From SAR202 cluster bacterium (GTDB taxonomy: Bacteria; Chloroflexota; Dehalococcoidia; Lucifugimonadales; VXLM01), in assembly GCA_022448725.1 (NCBI GenBank), contig JAKUTR010000005.1:38805-102804 (forward strand): 64,000 nucleotides of DNA, written 5' to 3'. Below are positions 1 to 8,021 of this stretch, piece after piece; position 1 is the stretch's first letter; the number at the start of each line of letters is the position of its first letter. Position numbers and translations under genes: made by a program. The notes below the pieces were generated by a model, which did no database searches, was not told where the DNA came from, and worked only from the letters and a program-made list of their open reading frames with translations.

Positions 1-267
1 GATGAAGGGGCTTGGGTAGGCACGCGTGACCGCATGGCACAAGTCGCCGCAGTGGCACCGGATGGCATCCTGCACACTAGTGGAGCAGGAGATACTTTCG
101 TTGGGGGCCTGCTTCATTGTATTTCTGAGGGGATGGATCCTTTTGAAGGAACGAAGTGGGGCGTGGCATGTGCGGGATTGAAGGTCGGTGGCCCGAGTAT
201 TGAGGCACAACCAAGACGTGCTGATGTGGAAAAGCTACTGCCATTAGTTCAACTGCAGGAAGTTTGA
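1..267 (+). CDS. PfkB-family carbohydrate kinase, C-terminal part
   Basis: This is the 3' end of a gene that begins before the window. Frame 1 is open from base 1 to the stop at 267. The translation carries the PfkB C-terminal signature HTSGAGDTFVGGLL, whose GAGD segment forms the anion hole and supplies the catalytic Asp base in ribokinase and fructokinase relatives. The enzyme would phosphorylate a sugar or nucleoside with ATP in the cytosol. The substrate cannot be told from this fragment. An ATG at 34 is internal and is not the real start. A hairpin at 304-324 follows, so this gene probably ends its transcript here. Confidence 0.85.
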   Translation, partial: DEGAWVGTRDRMAQVAAVAPDGILHTSGAGDTFVGGLLHCISEGMDPFEGTKWGVACAGLKVGGPSIEAQPRRADVEKLLPLVQLQEV

Positions 268-303
268 CGACAAGTATGTGTGGCTCGTAGACTCAGCCAT
301 CCG

Positions 304-324
304 AGGGGGAGCTTAGCTCCCTCT
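304..324 (+). terminator. Hairpin after the kinase gene
   Basis: A nine-pair stem (304-312 with 316-324, one G-U pair) closes a three-base TTA loop 37 bases after the kinase stop. The stem is GC-rich but only a short T-poor tail follows, so termination would be weak. Its left arm is separate from the ribosome binding site of the next gene at 336-341. Confidence 0.45.
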
Positions 325-348
325 TAGCATCTCAAAAGGAGCTTGATT

Positions 349-1188
349 TTGCCTAAATCACCCGCAGACGCAGAAGCCCGACTTAAGACCTTGTACCCGG
401 AGGGCGGGCCGGGCCGTCAACTAAAAACAAGATTGAAAGCCGGGGAAGTTCTGGTCGGCGGCACTATTGGAGAGTACGCCCGCCCTTCGCTAATGAAGCT
501 ATACCAGCAGGCCGGGTACGACTTCGTATATATTGAATTCGAACACGTATACTTTGGTCTCGACGCACTTGCAGACGCAGTGCTTGCGGCTCGTGACAAT
601 GGCCTCCCCGTAATTGCGAAAACTCCCCAGCTGGAAAGAGCAGAGGTTGCGAAGCTACTGGAATGCGGTATCGTTGGCATCCAGCTTCCACGTACAGAGA
701 GTCGGCAAGACGTCGAGACTCTGAAGGACTACATCAAGCTTTACCCGACTGGCAGTAGAGCAAGCGCTACAGGGTATGGCAGTAGTGATTACATCAAGCC
801 CTCCGACCGCCAGAAGTGGATCGCCGCACAAAACGAAGAGACGACACTAGTCGTGCACATCGAGACTAGAACTGGTTACGCGAACGCAGAAGAAATTGTA
901 AGCACCCCCGGTGTCGATATGGTATACGCAGGACCCGGTGACACTTCCCTAGAATTCGGACACCCAGGGGACTGGACTCACCCAGATGTACTGGGTCCAA
1001 TGCAAAAAGTACTCGCCCTTTGCAAGAAATATAACGTTCCCTTTGGAACGAGTGTCCGCAGTATGGAGTCAGCCGAGAATTGGATCAAGGACGGTGCCCA
1101 ATTCTTTGAAGAGGCACTTGAACTAGCTCTCATCCTGAAAGGCGCGACCGATATCGTCGACAGTTATCGAAAAATCATCGGCTCCTGA
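349..1188 (+). CDS. HpcH/HpaI aldolase/citrate lyase family protein
   Basis: The protein belongs to the metal-dependent class II aldolase family that cleaves or forms 2-keto-3-deoxy acids with pyruvate or a related keto acid. Visible family features are the EFEH segment near the first active-site loop, the HIET metal Glu near the middle, and the AGPGDTSLEFG segment with the metal Asp. Where many relatives have VRVP, this protein has IAKTP, so the usual substrate-binding Arg appears to be Lys; the reaction may differ from the classical aldolases. I chose the TTG at 349 because AAGGAG at 336-341 lies seven bases upstream; a TTG at 343 is too close to it. The length, about 280 residues, fits the family. 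Confidence 0.8.
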   Translation: MPKSPADAEARLKTLYPEGGPGRQLKTRLKAGEVLVGGTIGEYARPSLMKLYQQAGYDFVYIEFEHVYFGLDALADAVLAARDNGLPVIAKTPQLERAEVAKLLECGIVGIQLPRTESRQDVETLKDYIKLYPTGSRASATGYGSSDYIKPSDRQKWIAAQNEETTLVVHIETRTGYANAEEIVSTPGVDMVYAGPGDTSLEFGHPGDWTHPDVLGPMQKVLALCKKYNVPFGTSVRSMESAENWIKDGAQFFEEALELALILKGATDIVDSYRKIIGS

Positions 1189-1249
1189 CCACCATCTACT
1201 CCATGGGCAGCGTGTTAATATTTCCACTAACTTACTTATTTACTCTTAA

Positions 1250-2104
1250 ATGACTACCTCGTTAAATACTGAAGCCGAACTCCATACCAAGCTTGCAACC
1301 CTCAAAGGTGGCATCGCCGAGATGAACGCAGTCATCGTTGCTTATTCGGGTGGAGTGGACAGCACCTTCCTAGCAGCGGTCGCGAACGAGGTACTTGGCC
1401 CAAAGTCTCTCGCGGTCACCGCACATTCACCGAGTCTTGCTCCTTCTGAACTCCGATCAGCTGTAGACATGGCAGCAGAGCTTGGCCTTAACCACCAAGT
1501 AATCCAAACCAAGGAAGTCGAGAGACAGGACTACCGTGCCAACAACCCCAACCGATGCTATTTCTGCAAAGAGGAATTATACGACCACATTTCGGGCCTG
1601 CCTGAGGCATCTTTCTCACAAATCATAAATGCTCACAACCTCGATGACACCGGAGACTTTCGCCCGGGTATGAACTCTGCGAAGCAGCGTGGAGTCAGAA
1701 GCCCGCTCGTCGAAGCTTTACTGACTAAGGAAGAGATTCGCCAACTATCCCGTCAAATGGGGCTTTCAACATGGGATAAACCTGCACAGGCATGCCTATC
1801 CTCGCGCATACCGTATGGTAGCCCTGTAACGACACAAGCACTGGAACGTATATCTAAAGCTGAAGGCTATCTCCACTCGCTGGGCATTAGTGAGGTGCGT
1901 GTGCGTCACCACAATGATATCGCGCGTATTGAGGTTTCACCACAGGATTTCGCTATTCTTTTGGACTCCGACACCCGAAACCAGATATCGAAGCACTTTC
2001 GGTCAATCGGCTACAACTACGTGACCCTGGATTTAGATGGCTTCAGATCAGGTAGTCTTAACGAAGTGTTGCATCTTCGCCGCGCTGCTATGGAGCCAAG
2101 TTAG
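1250..2104 (+). CDS. larE: ATP-dependent sulfur transferase LarE
   Basis: LarE-type PP-loop enzyme that adenylates and thiolates the pyridinium dicarboxylate precursor of the nickel-pincer nucleotide cofactor. The PP-loop AYSGGVDST is at residues 31-39. Cys103 and Cys106 form a CYFC motif and Cys182 lies in QACLSSRIPYG. In the L. plantarum enzyme one Cys is sacrificed as sulfur donor. Homologues with three Cys are reported to hold a [4Fe-4S] cluster instead, and this protein has the three-Cys pattern. No larA, larB or larC is in the window. The upstream sequence shows no good Shine-Dalgarno. The stop codon overlaps the stop of the opposing amidohydrolase gene. Confidence 0.85.
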   Translation: MTTSLNTEAELHTKLATLKGGIAEMNAVIVAYSGGVDSTFLAAVANEVLGPKSLAVTAHSPSLAPSELRSAVDMAAELGLNHQVIQTKEVERQDYRANNPNRCYFCKEELYDHISGLPEASFSQIINAHNLDDTGDFRPGMNSAKQRGVRSPLVEALLTKEEIRQLSRQMGLSTWDKPAQACLSSRIPYGSPVTTQALERISKAEGYLHSLGISEVRVRHHNDIARIEVSPQDFAILLDSDTRNQISKHFRSIGYNYVTLDLDGFRSGSLNEVLHLRRAAMEPS

Positions 2105-3204
2105 GCACTTGGAGGATAGAGTCGCTCGAGATTGCCCCCTAGGATGGCACTTCGTTCGTCTTGAGTAAGAAACTCACACTGGCTCTCAAATAGCAAACGC
2201 GAGTGGCGGTACGTGGTCATCATCTCGCAAGATGGCATGTCCGAGCCCCATAGCAATTTCTCGACGCCGAATGTGTCCATCAAACGACTCACCAGTTTCG
2301 GTCCTTCAGGATGGTACGGCGAGAATTCATGATCATGAAGCATCTTATGGATCATTAGCTCCAAGTGCCAATGTTCACGGCTGATCAATTCAACCAGTTC
2401 AGGTAATAGGTCAAACCTACGGGGGTCCGTCCAATCGATTCGGAGGTTCTCAAGACCGTGTGTCAACACAGAAGGTATGTATGGGTGAGCATTAGCCCAA
2501 CGGTTCAAGTCTCGCAGTTCCTCAATATAGTTTTCGAAGCGCGGACGGCGGTTCTTGGTAGCATACCAATGGATCGGGATCCCAAGATCAGCAACGGTTT
2601 CCCATAAAGGCTCGAGGATCGGCTCGTTGATACCGAAAGCAAAGTCATTGTGCATGAAACCACCGGTTGCAAAATATAGCCCCGAAAAGCCTAGACCATT
2701 GACCTGACGGCGGAGGCGTTCGACTTGCCCAGGATCCCCACCTTTCCACTCATCAACCTGAGCAAGACCAACCACCCGGTCAGGGTAGTTAGAGATTGCC
2801 TGGCCCACATAGTCGTCCAGTCGCCCATATACACGGTCATGCTGGATGATCGCACGGTCGACTCCTGCGTAGTCCATGTGGGAGATAACGGTTTCCACGG
2901 TAGATGACATGTCGGTCGCCCCGGGCTGTAGGAAGAGCGTGTAATAGTCCTCTCCCTGATAGGTAAAGATCATTCTCCCTGCTTCACCGACCCGGTAATT
3001 TACATCAGGAAGATACGATATACCGTCTCCAGATCCCTCAAGAACGGGCACATCCAAAAGAGCATTATCCCGAACTCTACGGATTCCCCCTGGCCCCCCA
3101 AACCTCATATGGTAGAGATTCTCCTTCAGACACTCCTCATCAAACGATGAACTATCCCCCATTGGAGGCAGGATGTGGTGGTGGGCATCAAAGATCGTCG
3201 CCAT
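2101..3204 (-). CDS. Amidohydrolase family protein (amidohydrolase_2 type)
   Basis: TIM-barrel metal hydrolase or decarboxylase of the amidohydrolase_2 branch. The N-terminal metal motif DAHHHI lies right after the start and the C-terminal LLWGSDMPS carries the conserved Asp. Internal His residues occur in IPIHWYA and LTHGLE. The substrate is unknown. I prefer ATG 3204, four bases after the stop of the dioxygenase gene, because the protein then begins just before the metal motif. A TTG at 3228 would add eight residues, overlap that gene and has a GGGA five bases upstream, so it cannot be excluded. It is the last gene of a minus-strand run starting with guaB3 or hisA, and meets larE tail to tail. 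Confidence 0.8.
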   Translation of the reverse strand: MATIFDAHHHILPPMGDSSSFDEECLKENLYHMRFGGPGGIRRVRDNALLDVPVLEGSGDGISYLPDVNYRVGEAGRMIFTYQGEDYYTLFLQPGATDMSSTVETVISHMDYAGVDRAIIQHDRVYGRLDDYVGQAISNYPDRVVGLAQVDEWKGGDPGQVERLRRQVNGLGFSGLYFATGGFMHNDFAFGINEPILEPLWETVADLGIPIHWYATKNRRPRFENYIEELRDLNRWANAHPYIPSVLTHGLENLRIDWTDPRRFDLLPELVELISREHWHLELMIHKMLHDHEFSPYHPEGPKLVSRLMDTFGVEKLLWGSDMPSCEMMTTYRHSRLLFESQCEFLTQDERSAILGGNLERLYPPSA

Positions 3205-3208
3205 AGAA

Positions 3209-4021
3209 TTAGCTGCTTGAATCCGCAATAAGTCCCATCAACTGATCAGCATAGGCAAGGTGTTGTTCAAGATGCTTCATTCTTGAAGGAGGAGCGGTCT
3301 GTAACATGACATCTCCATAAGGTTTACTGGTTCCCCACGATGAAGCCTCTTTTGCCATCTCCTTAATGAGCCATTCGGTTTGGTCTTCAGGAACACGAGC
3401 TTCGTAATTTAAAGTGAACATGCGACGCCGGTTACCACCACCGAAGGATGCATGCTTGAGACGATGGTCAAATATGACTAGATCTCCAGGCTCACTGTCA
3501 AGAGAAATGGCAGGGACTGCATCTGGAGGAACACCCCATAGATTTTCGGTACGCCCTTCCCGTGAATCCTCCGCGATCGGCTGCACCCCATCCGCAAACA
3601 CATCCCCTCTCTTGTGACTGCCTGGGATCACTCTCAAACAACCGGTGTCACGGGTGACAGGATCCAGATAAAATGCCACCTTAAAAGTCAGCACTGGCAT
3701 CCAACGATAACGATCAGAGTGCCATGCAGTATCTCCTACGTAAAAATTGCCGTCGCTAGCAGCATAATTGTAGTCGGTGCCAAGAAGAGATCCTGCAATG
3801 CCATCAAGGCGTGAGTCATCAAGTAGGGCACTTAAGTACTCATGCTGATCAATGAAGGGAACGAGGGATGACCGTCTCGAACCATCGTGGTTGGTGCCAT
3901 TGTTCGCCCAATTCTCCTCAAACGCCTTGGTGATGAGATCAATATCCCGTGCGAACAAACCAGGGAATACTAGATATCCAAAGGTGTCGAATAAATTATT
4001 CTGCTGACTGGTCAGGTTCAT
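3209..4021 (-). CDS. Phytanoyl-CoA dioxygenase (PhyH) family protein
   Basis: Fe(II)/2-oxoglutarate oxygenase of the PhyH family, 270 residues. The jelly-roll iron ligands are visible as HSD in GDTAWHSDRYRW and as the distal His in FDHRLKHASFGGGNRR, where the following Arg would bind 2-oxoglutarate. PGSHKRGD is a further family segment. The family hydroxylates diverse lipids and small molecules, so the substrate is not predictable. It starts at ATG 4021, three bases after the hisIE stop, and is followed at once by the amidohydrolase. It therefore appears co-transcribed with histidine genes. A second, divergent PhyH gene is at 27124-28086. Confidence 0.87.
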   Translation of the reverse strand: MNLTSQQNNLFDTFGYLVFPGLFARDIDLITKAFEENWANNGTNHDGSRRSSLVPFIDQHEYLSALLDDSRLDGIAGSLLGTDYNYAASDGNFYVGDTAWHSDRYRWMPVLTFKVAFYLDPVTRDTGCLRVIPGSHKRGDVFADGVQPIAEDSREGRTENLWGVPPDAVPAISLDSEPGDLVIFDHRLKHASFGGGNRRRMFTLNYEARVPEDQTEWLIKEMAKEASSWGTSKPYGDVMLQTAPPSRMKHLEQHLAYADQLMGLIADSSS

Positions 4022-4024
4022 AAC

Positions 4025-4648
4025 TCAAACCCTACGTTCACGTAACTTGTCCCATACGTCGTCAGGCTTGACACCGGACTCAGCCATTAGTACCAGCGTG
4101 TGATACAGCATATCCGCCACCTCACTGGCGATCGCATCCTTATTCCCTTTTGCCCCTGCTAAGGCAGTTTCACCTGCCTCCTCGATCACCTTCTGAGCGA
4201 TCTTATCTACTCCAGCTTCAAAAAGTGAGGAAGTGTAACTCCCTTCGGGCATTTCATCTTTCCGAGATTGAATAACCGAGAAAACTTCGTCGAGTATACC
4301 GGGGCCTTTTTCGGAAGTGATGACTTCCTGTAATTCCGTGAGTGGGGTAAAGAAACAAGAGACTTGGCCGGTATGACATGTTGGGCCAATCGGATTAGCC
4401 TTAACCAGAATGGCGTCCCCATCACAATCGAGATGCAGGGATCTGACCTTCAAAAAGTTGCCCGATGTCTCTCCCTTGAGCCAGAGTTCAGAGCGGCTAC
4501 GGCTATAGAACCAAACGTTGTCTCCCTCGAGCGTGCGTTTGACTGCGTCGGGACTCATATACCCAACCATCAGCACCGTGCCCGTATCGTCATCTTGGAC
4601 GACCGCCGTTACTAACCCCTTATCATCCAGTTTTATTGCAGTTGTCAT
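4025..4648 (-). CDS. hisI: Bifunctional phosphoribosyl-AMP cyclohydrolase / phosphoribosyl-ATP diphosphatase
   Basis: Fused HisI-HisE enzyme (often called hisIE) for steps two and three of histidine synthesis. Residues 1 to about 108 are the cyclohydrolase, with the zinc site in LDCDGDAI and GPTCHTGQVSCFF. Residues about 118-205 are the pyrophosphohydrolase, with the helical IEEAGET and EVADMLYH motifs. At 207 residues it has the usual length of the fused form. It lies 19 bases downstream of hisF and three bases upstream of the PhyH gene. Confidence 0.95.
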   Translation of the reverse strand: MTTAIKLDDKGLVTAVVQDDDTGTVLMVGYMSPDAVKRTLEGDNVWFYSRSRSELWLKGETSGNFLKVRSLHLDCDGDAILVKANPIGPTCHTGQVSCFFTPLTELQEVITSEKGPGILDEVFSVIQSRKDEMPEGSYTSSLFEAGVDKIAQKVIEEAGETALAGAKGNKDAIASEVADMLYHTLVLMAESGVKPDDVWDKLRERRV

Positions 4649-4667
4649 TTAGTTTCACCATTTGAAT

Positions 4668-5489
4668 TCATTTAGTATTGGCCAGGCGCATGGGAATACC
4701 CTTAGAGGCTAAATATTGCTTAGCCTCACTGATACTATAATTGCCAAAATGGAAGATACTTGCGGCAAGAACCGCATCAGCCTTCCCATAATGTATACCC
4801 TCATACAGATGCTCAAGGCTGCCTACGCCTCCACTAGCAATTACCGGTATGGAAACACTCCTGGAGCACTGGGAAGTGTAGTCTAGGTCATATCCACTAA
4901 GTTGACCGTCAGCATCCATACTGGTGATGAGTAATTCTCCAGCCCCCAAATTCTCAACCCGCTTCGCCCACTTCAGTGCATCAATACCAGTAGAATTACG
5001 ACCTCCATGGGTGTAAACCTCCCATTGAGACGCCCCATCGATACCGATCTCACTAGAATCAGTCTGCACAGACAGATCTTTCGACTCAATACGTTTGTAG
5101 TCAATAGCTACGACGATACATTGGCTGCCAAAAAAACTCGACGAATCCTTAACAAGTTGAGGATTTGTAACAGCTGCCGTGTTAAGAGACACTTTGTCTG
5201 CTCCTGCCTCAAGCATCCGCCGCACATCGTCTACGGAACGCATACCGCCTCCTACGGTCAGCGGAATGAAAACCTGCTCTGACACTTGCTTGACCACATC
5301 AACCATAATATCCCGTTCATCAGAGCTGGCAGTAATATCCAGGAAGACGAGTTCATCTGCACCTTCTCGATCATACAGAGCAGCTAGTTCGGCAGGGTCT
5401 CCAGCGTCGCGGATGTCAACGAAACTGACACCCTTCACAACCCGGCCCCTATCGATATCTAGGCAGGGGATTATTCTCTTAGTAAGCAT
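4668..5489 (-). CDS. hisF: Imidazole glycerol phosphate synthase, cyclase subunit HisF
   Basis: The (beta/alpha)8 cyclase uses ammonia from HisH to form imidazole glycerol phosphate and AICAR. The N-terminus [20 protein letters not shown] contains the catalytic Asp of the CLDID motif. [16 protein letters not shown] and VIASGGVGS are the phosphate-binding and second catalytic regions. At 273 residues it is slightly longer than the usual 250-260. No hisH is in the window. It sits three bases after the methyltransferase gene. Confidence 0.96.
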   Translation of the reverse strand: MLTKRIIPCLDIDRGRVVKGVSFVDIRDAGDPAELAALYDREGADELVFLDITASSDERDIMVDVVKQVSEQVFIPLTVGGGMRSVDDVRRMLEAGADKVSLNTAAVTNPQLVKDSSSFFGSQCIVVAIDYKRIESKDLSVQTDSSEIGIDGASQWEVYTHGGRNSTGIDALKWAKRVENLGAGELLITSMDADGQLSGYDLDYTSQCSRSVSIPVIASGGVGSLEHLYEGIHYGKADAVLAASIFHFGNYSISEAKQYLASKGIPMRLANTK

Positions 5490-5492
5490 TGG

Positions 5493-6044
5493 CTACTTGC
5501 GGAGAACGAACATGTAATAGCGACCGAGGTCGTACCTTGATCTTAGGCGAAAGCCTTCTTCATGAAGCATTGACTTTGCATCCTCTTCAGCGAGGCGCTC
5601 CTCAAGTGGATGTCCTTCTACGTCTGCACGCTTATGCAGTTCAATAACGGCAGCCCACCCTCCATCTCTTAATATGCGCTTAGCCTCTCTCAATAGATGC
5701 CCTGGATCATTGACGTGATGCAGAACCCGAGAAAGAACCACGCCATCCACACTCTCCTTCTTTGGAGGGAGACGCTTGCCGGCGGTAATGCTCCTAGTTA
5801 GTACATTCGATAGGCGTGCTGCTTTAACAGCTTCGCGGAGTGAAGCTATCTTCACCTTATCTGGGTCCATGGCAACAATTTTGCCGTCGTATGAATACTT
5901 AGCGATGGGAATGGTGAGGTGCCCATCCCCGGCTCCAATGTCTGCAACGTCATGGTAAGGCATAATCGGCACGTGGCGAAGCACACGTTGGGCGTCTAGT
6001 TTGTTTACAGAACTTTGCATGTTTTCAACAAATGATATGGCCAT
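5493..6044 (-). CDS. Class I SAM-dependent methyltransferase in the his gene run
   Basis: Small Rossmann methyltransferase of 183 residues, UbiE/methyltransferase_11 type. Motif I is [16 protein letters not shown], the ribose-binding acid is in AMDPDK, and the post-motif segment is [16 protein letters not shown]. The substrate cannot be told. It is locked between hisA (nine bases upstream) and hisF (three bases downstream) on the same strand, so it must be co-transcribed with them. It is not a known histidine-pathway enzyme. Confidence 0.88.
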   Translation of the reverse strand: MAISFVENMQSSVNKLDAQRVLRHVPIMPYHDVADIGAGDGHLTIPIAKYSYDGKIVAMDPDKVKIASLREAVKAARLSNVLTRSITAGKRLPPKKESVDGVVLSRVLHHVNDPGHLLREAKRILRDGGWAAVIELHKRADVEGHPLEERLAEEDAKSMLHEEGFRLRSRYDLGRYYMFVLRK

Positions 6045-6053
6045 ACTTCCATT

Positions 6054-6779
6054 CTACCTATTTTCGCCTAGTGCCTCCAAGGCTTCCGTCAGATTAATCG
6101 CTCCGGTGTACACAGCTGTCCCCACAATACTACCTTCTATACCCATCTCCGCCAGTTGTACCAGGTGATCGATTTTGGATATCCCTCCAGCAACAAGCAT
6201 CTTGAGATCGGTTGATTTCAGGAGTGAACAAATTGAGTCGAAATTCGGCGCAGTTAGAGTCCCATCACGGGAGATATCGGTATACACGAATCGATTGACA
6301 CCCACTGAAGCTATCTGAGAGACCAATTCGGAAGCTGAGGTCTCACTAGTCTCGGTCCATCCATGAGCCGCAACATACCCATCACGAGCATCGACTCCAA
6401 TGATTATTCTCTCTGCACCCAACTCATCACACAGAGAACTTACAAAACTCTGTCCACGGAGTGCTGCAGTTCCAACGATTACTCGTTGTATGCCGTGGTC
6501 TAGAGCAGAGCGCGCTGCTTCTAATTCTCGAATGCCTCCTCCTAGTTGGACTGGAATCGGTGAATTAGAAGCTATCTCGGCTATGACTCCAATGTTGACC
6601 ATCTCGCCCGATCTGGCTCCATCAAGATCTACTATATGAAGTCGGGTTGCGCCTAATTCAAGCCACTGTTCAGCTGCGGCTAGTGGTGACTCGTTAAAAA
6701 CCGTCTCTTTGGAGTAGTCTCCTTGGAAAAGTCTAACGGCCTTGCCGCCACGAATATCTATAGCGGGAATGACTTCCAA
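6054..6779 (-). CDS. hisA: ProFAR isomerase HisA
   Basis: 1-(5-phosphoribosyl)-5-[(5-phosphoribosylamino)methylideneamino]imidazole-4-carboxamide isomerase, an Amadori-rearrangement TIM barrel. The start MEVIPAIDIRGGKAVRLFQG carries the catalytic Asp, QLGGGIR and VAGGISK bind phosphate, and YTDISRDGT contains the second catalytic Asp. At 241 residues it has the normal length. A PriA dual role cannot be ruled out from sequence alone, but no trp genes are nearby. It begins six bases after the guaB3 stop. Confidence 0.95.
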   Translation of the reverse strand: MEVIPAIDIRGGKAVRLFQGDYSKETVFNESPLAAAEQWLELGATRLHIVDLDGARSGEMVNIGVIAEIASNSPIPVQLGGGIRELEAARSALDHGIQRVIVGTAALRGQSFVSSLCDELGAERIIIGVDARDGYVAAHGWTETSETSASELVSQIASVGVNRFVYTDISRDGTLTAPNFDSICSLLKSTDLKMLVAGGISKIDHLVQLAEMGIEGSIVGTAVYTGAINLTEALEALGENR

Positions 6780-6785
6780 GTAAGT

Positions 6786-7925
6786 CTAGCCCCTATTTTG
6801 GAGGAACTTACCCTCGGATTTTATACTCGGAGCATGGATGAGTTCAGCCTTCTGATGAAATTCACGAATGTTGAAGGCACCAACGTAGCCCAAACATGTT
6901 CGGAGTGCCCCTACCGAATTCATAGTTCCGTCAGACTTGGAGGAAGGGCCATACAGTACTTGCTCAATTGATCCCTTGAGACCAGGATTCACCCGTGTCC
7001 CTCGTGGCAATACTGGGTCGGGGCTTGCCATACCCCAGTTATACCCTTGTCCAGGTGACTCAGTTGTTTGCGCGAAAGGGGTCCCTATCATCACAGCGTC
7101 GGCACCTGCCGCGAAAGATTTGCAAAAATCACCACCAGTACGGATTCCTCCATCGGTGATTATAGGGACGTATCGTCCACTGCGCCGATAGTACTCTTCA
7201 CGGGCAGCAGCACAGTCCAATGTAGCGGTGACCTGTGGAATACCTAAGCCCGTGCCCTCTCGAGTAGTGCATGCTGCCCCAGGACCTATCCCAACAAGGA
7301 CACCATGTATCCCAGTCTCCATGATCTCAAGCGCGACGTCGTAAGTGGCACAGTTGCCAACAACCACCGGGACATTAATCATCTCAAGAAGTTGAGGGAA
7401 TTTTAACCCTTCAACACTACGTGATTTGTGACGTGCTGTGGTCACCGTGGACTGCACCACAACCATGTCTGCACCTGCATCAACAGCAGTGGGAGCTAAC
7501 CTCTTGGTGTTCGCGGGGGTGAGGGAGACAGCACACTTTGCACCACTTTTCTTAATCTGCTGAACACGTTCGCCAATTAGATTCTCTTTAATAGGTGCAT
7601 TGTAAACTCGTTGGAATACCTTGGTTACCTCTTCCAAAGGAGCTGAGACAATTTCAGCCAGTACCTCATCAGGGTCTTCGTACTTGGTTTGTACTCCTTC
7701 AAGGTTCATAACCCCCAGCGCCCCCTGCCGATCAAATTCAACTGCCGATTTAGGGGAGATTATGGCATCCATTGCAGATGCCAACACCGGTGTCGAAAGG
7801 GTCAATCCATCAATAGTAAAGTCAAGGTTTGCAAGTTCGGGGTTGATCGTGATGGCACCCGGGGCTATCGCCACCTCGTCATATCCGTACGTTCGTCTAA
7901 TCTCCTTGAAAGTACGGACATTCAT
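6786..7925 (-). CDS. guaB3: GuaB3-family IMP dehydrogenase-related protein
   Basis: TIM-barrel protein of the IMP dehydrogenase/GMP reductase family, lacking the CBS pair. ASAMDAIISP, the catalytic-loop segment GPGAACTTREGTG, IITDGGIRTGGDF and the GTPFAQTTESPG flap are visible. The GPGAACT form, rather than GPGSICT, and the length near 380 residues are typical of the GuaB3 branch; whether this branch oxidises IMP in this organism is inference. I chose ATG 7925 (MNVRTFKEIRR) rather than the upstream ATG at 7997, because family similarity begins there. It lies just upstream of hisA, which links purine and histidine metabolism in one run. Confidence 0.88.
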   Translation of the reverse strand: MNVRTFKEIRRTYGYDEVAIAPGAITINPELANLDFTIDGLTLSTPVLASAMDAIISPKSAVEFDRQGALGVMNLEGVQTKYEDPDEVLAEIVSAPLEEVTKVFQRVYNAPIKENLIGERVQQIKKSGAKCAVSLTPANTKRLAPTAVDAGADMVVVQSTVTTARHKSRSVEGLKFPQLLEMINVPVVVGNCATYDVALEIMETGIHGVLVGIGPGAACTTREGTGLGIPQVTATLDCAAAREEYYRRSGRYVPIITDGGIRTGGDFCKSFAAGADAVMIGTPFAQTTESPGQGYNWGMASPDPVLPRGTRVNPGLKGSIEQVLYGPSSKSDGTMNSVGALRTCLGYVGAFNIREFHQKAELIHAPSIKSEGKFLQNRG

Positions 7926-8021
7926 CAGCGTTGACACTCCATAGCAGGGGATGGCGGGGATTATATGAGATAGGAGAAGAGCGAGCAAGGAAAACAAAGT
8001 CTACTAGTACAGCTTGGTGCT

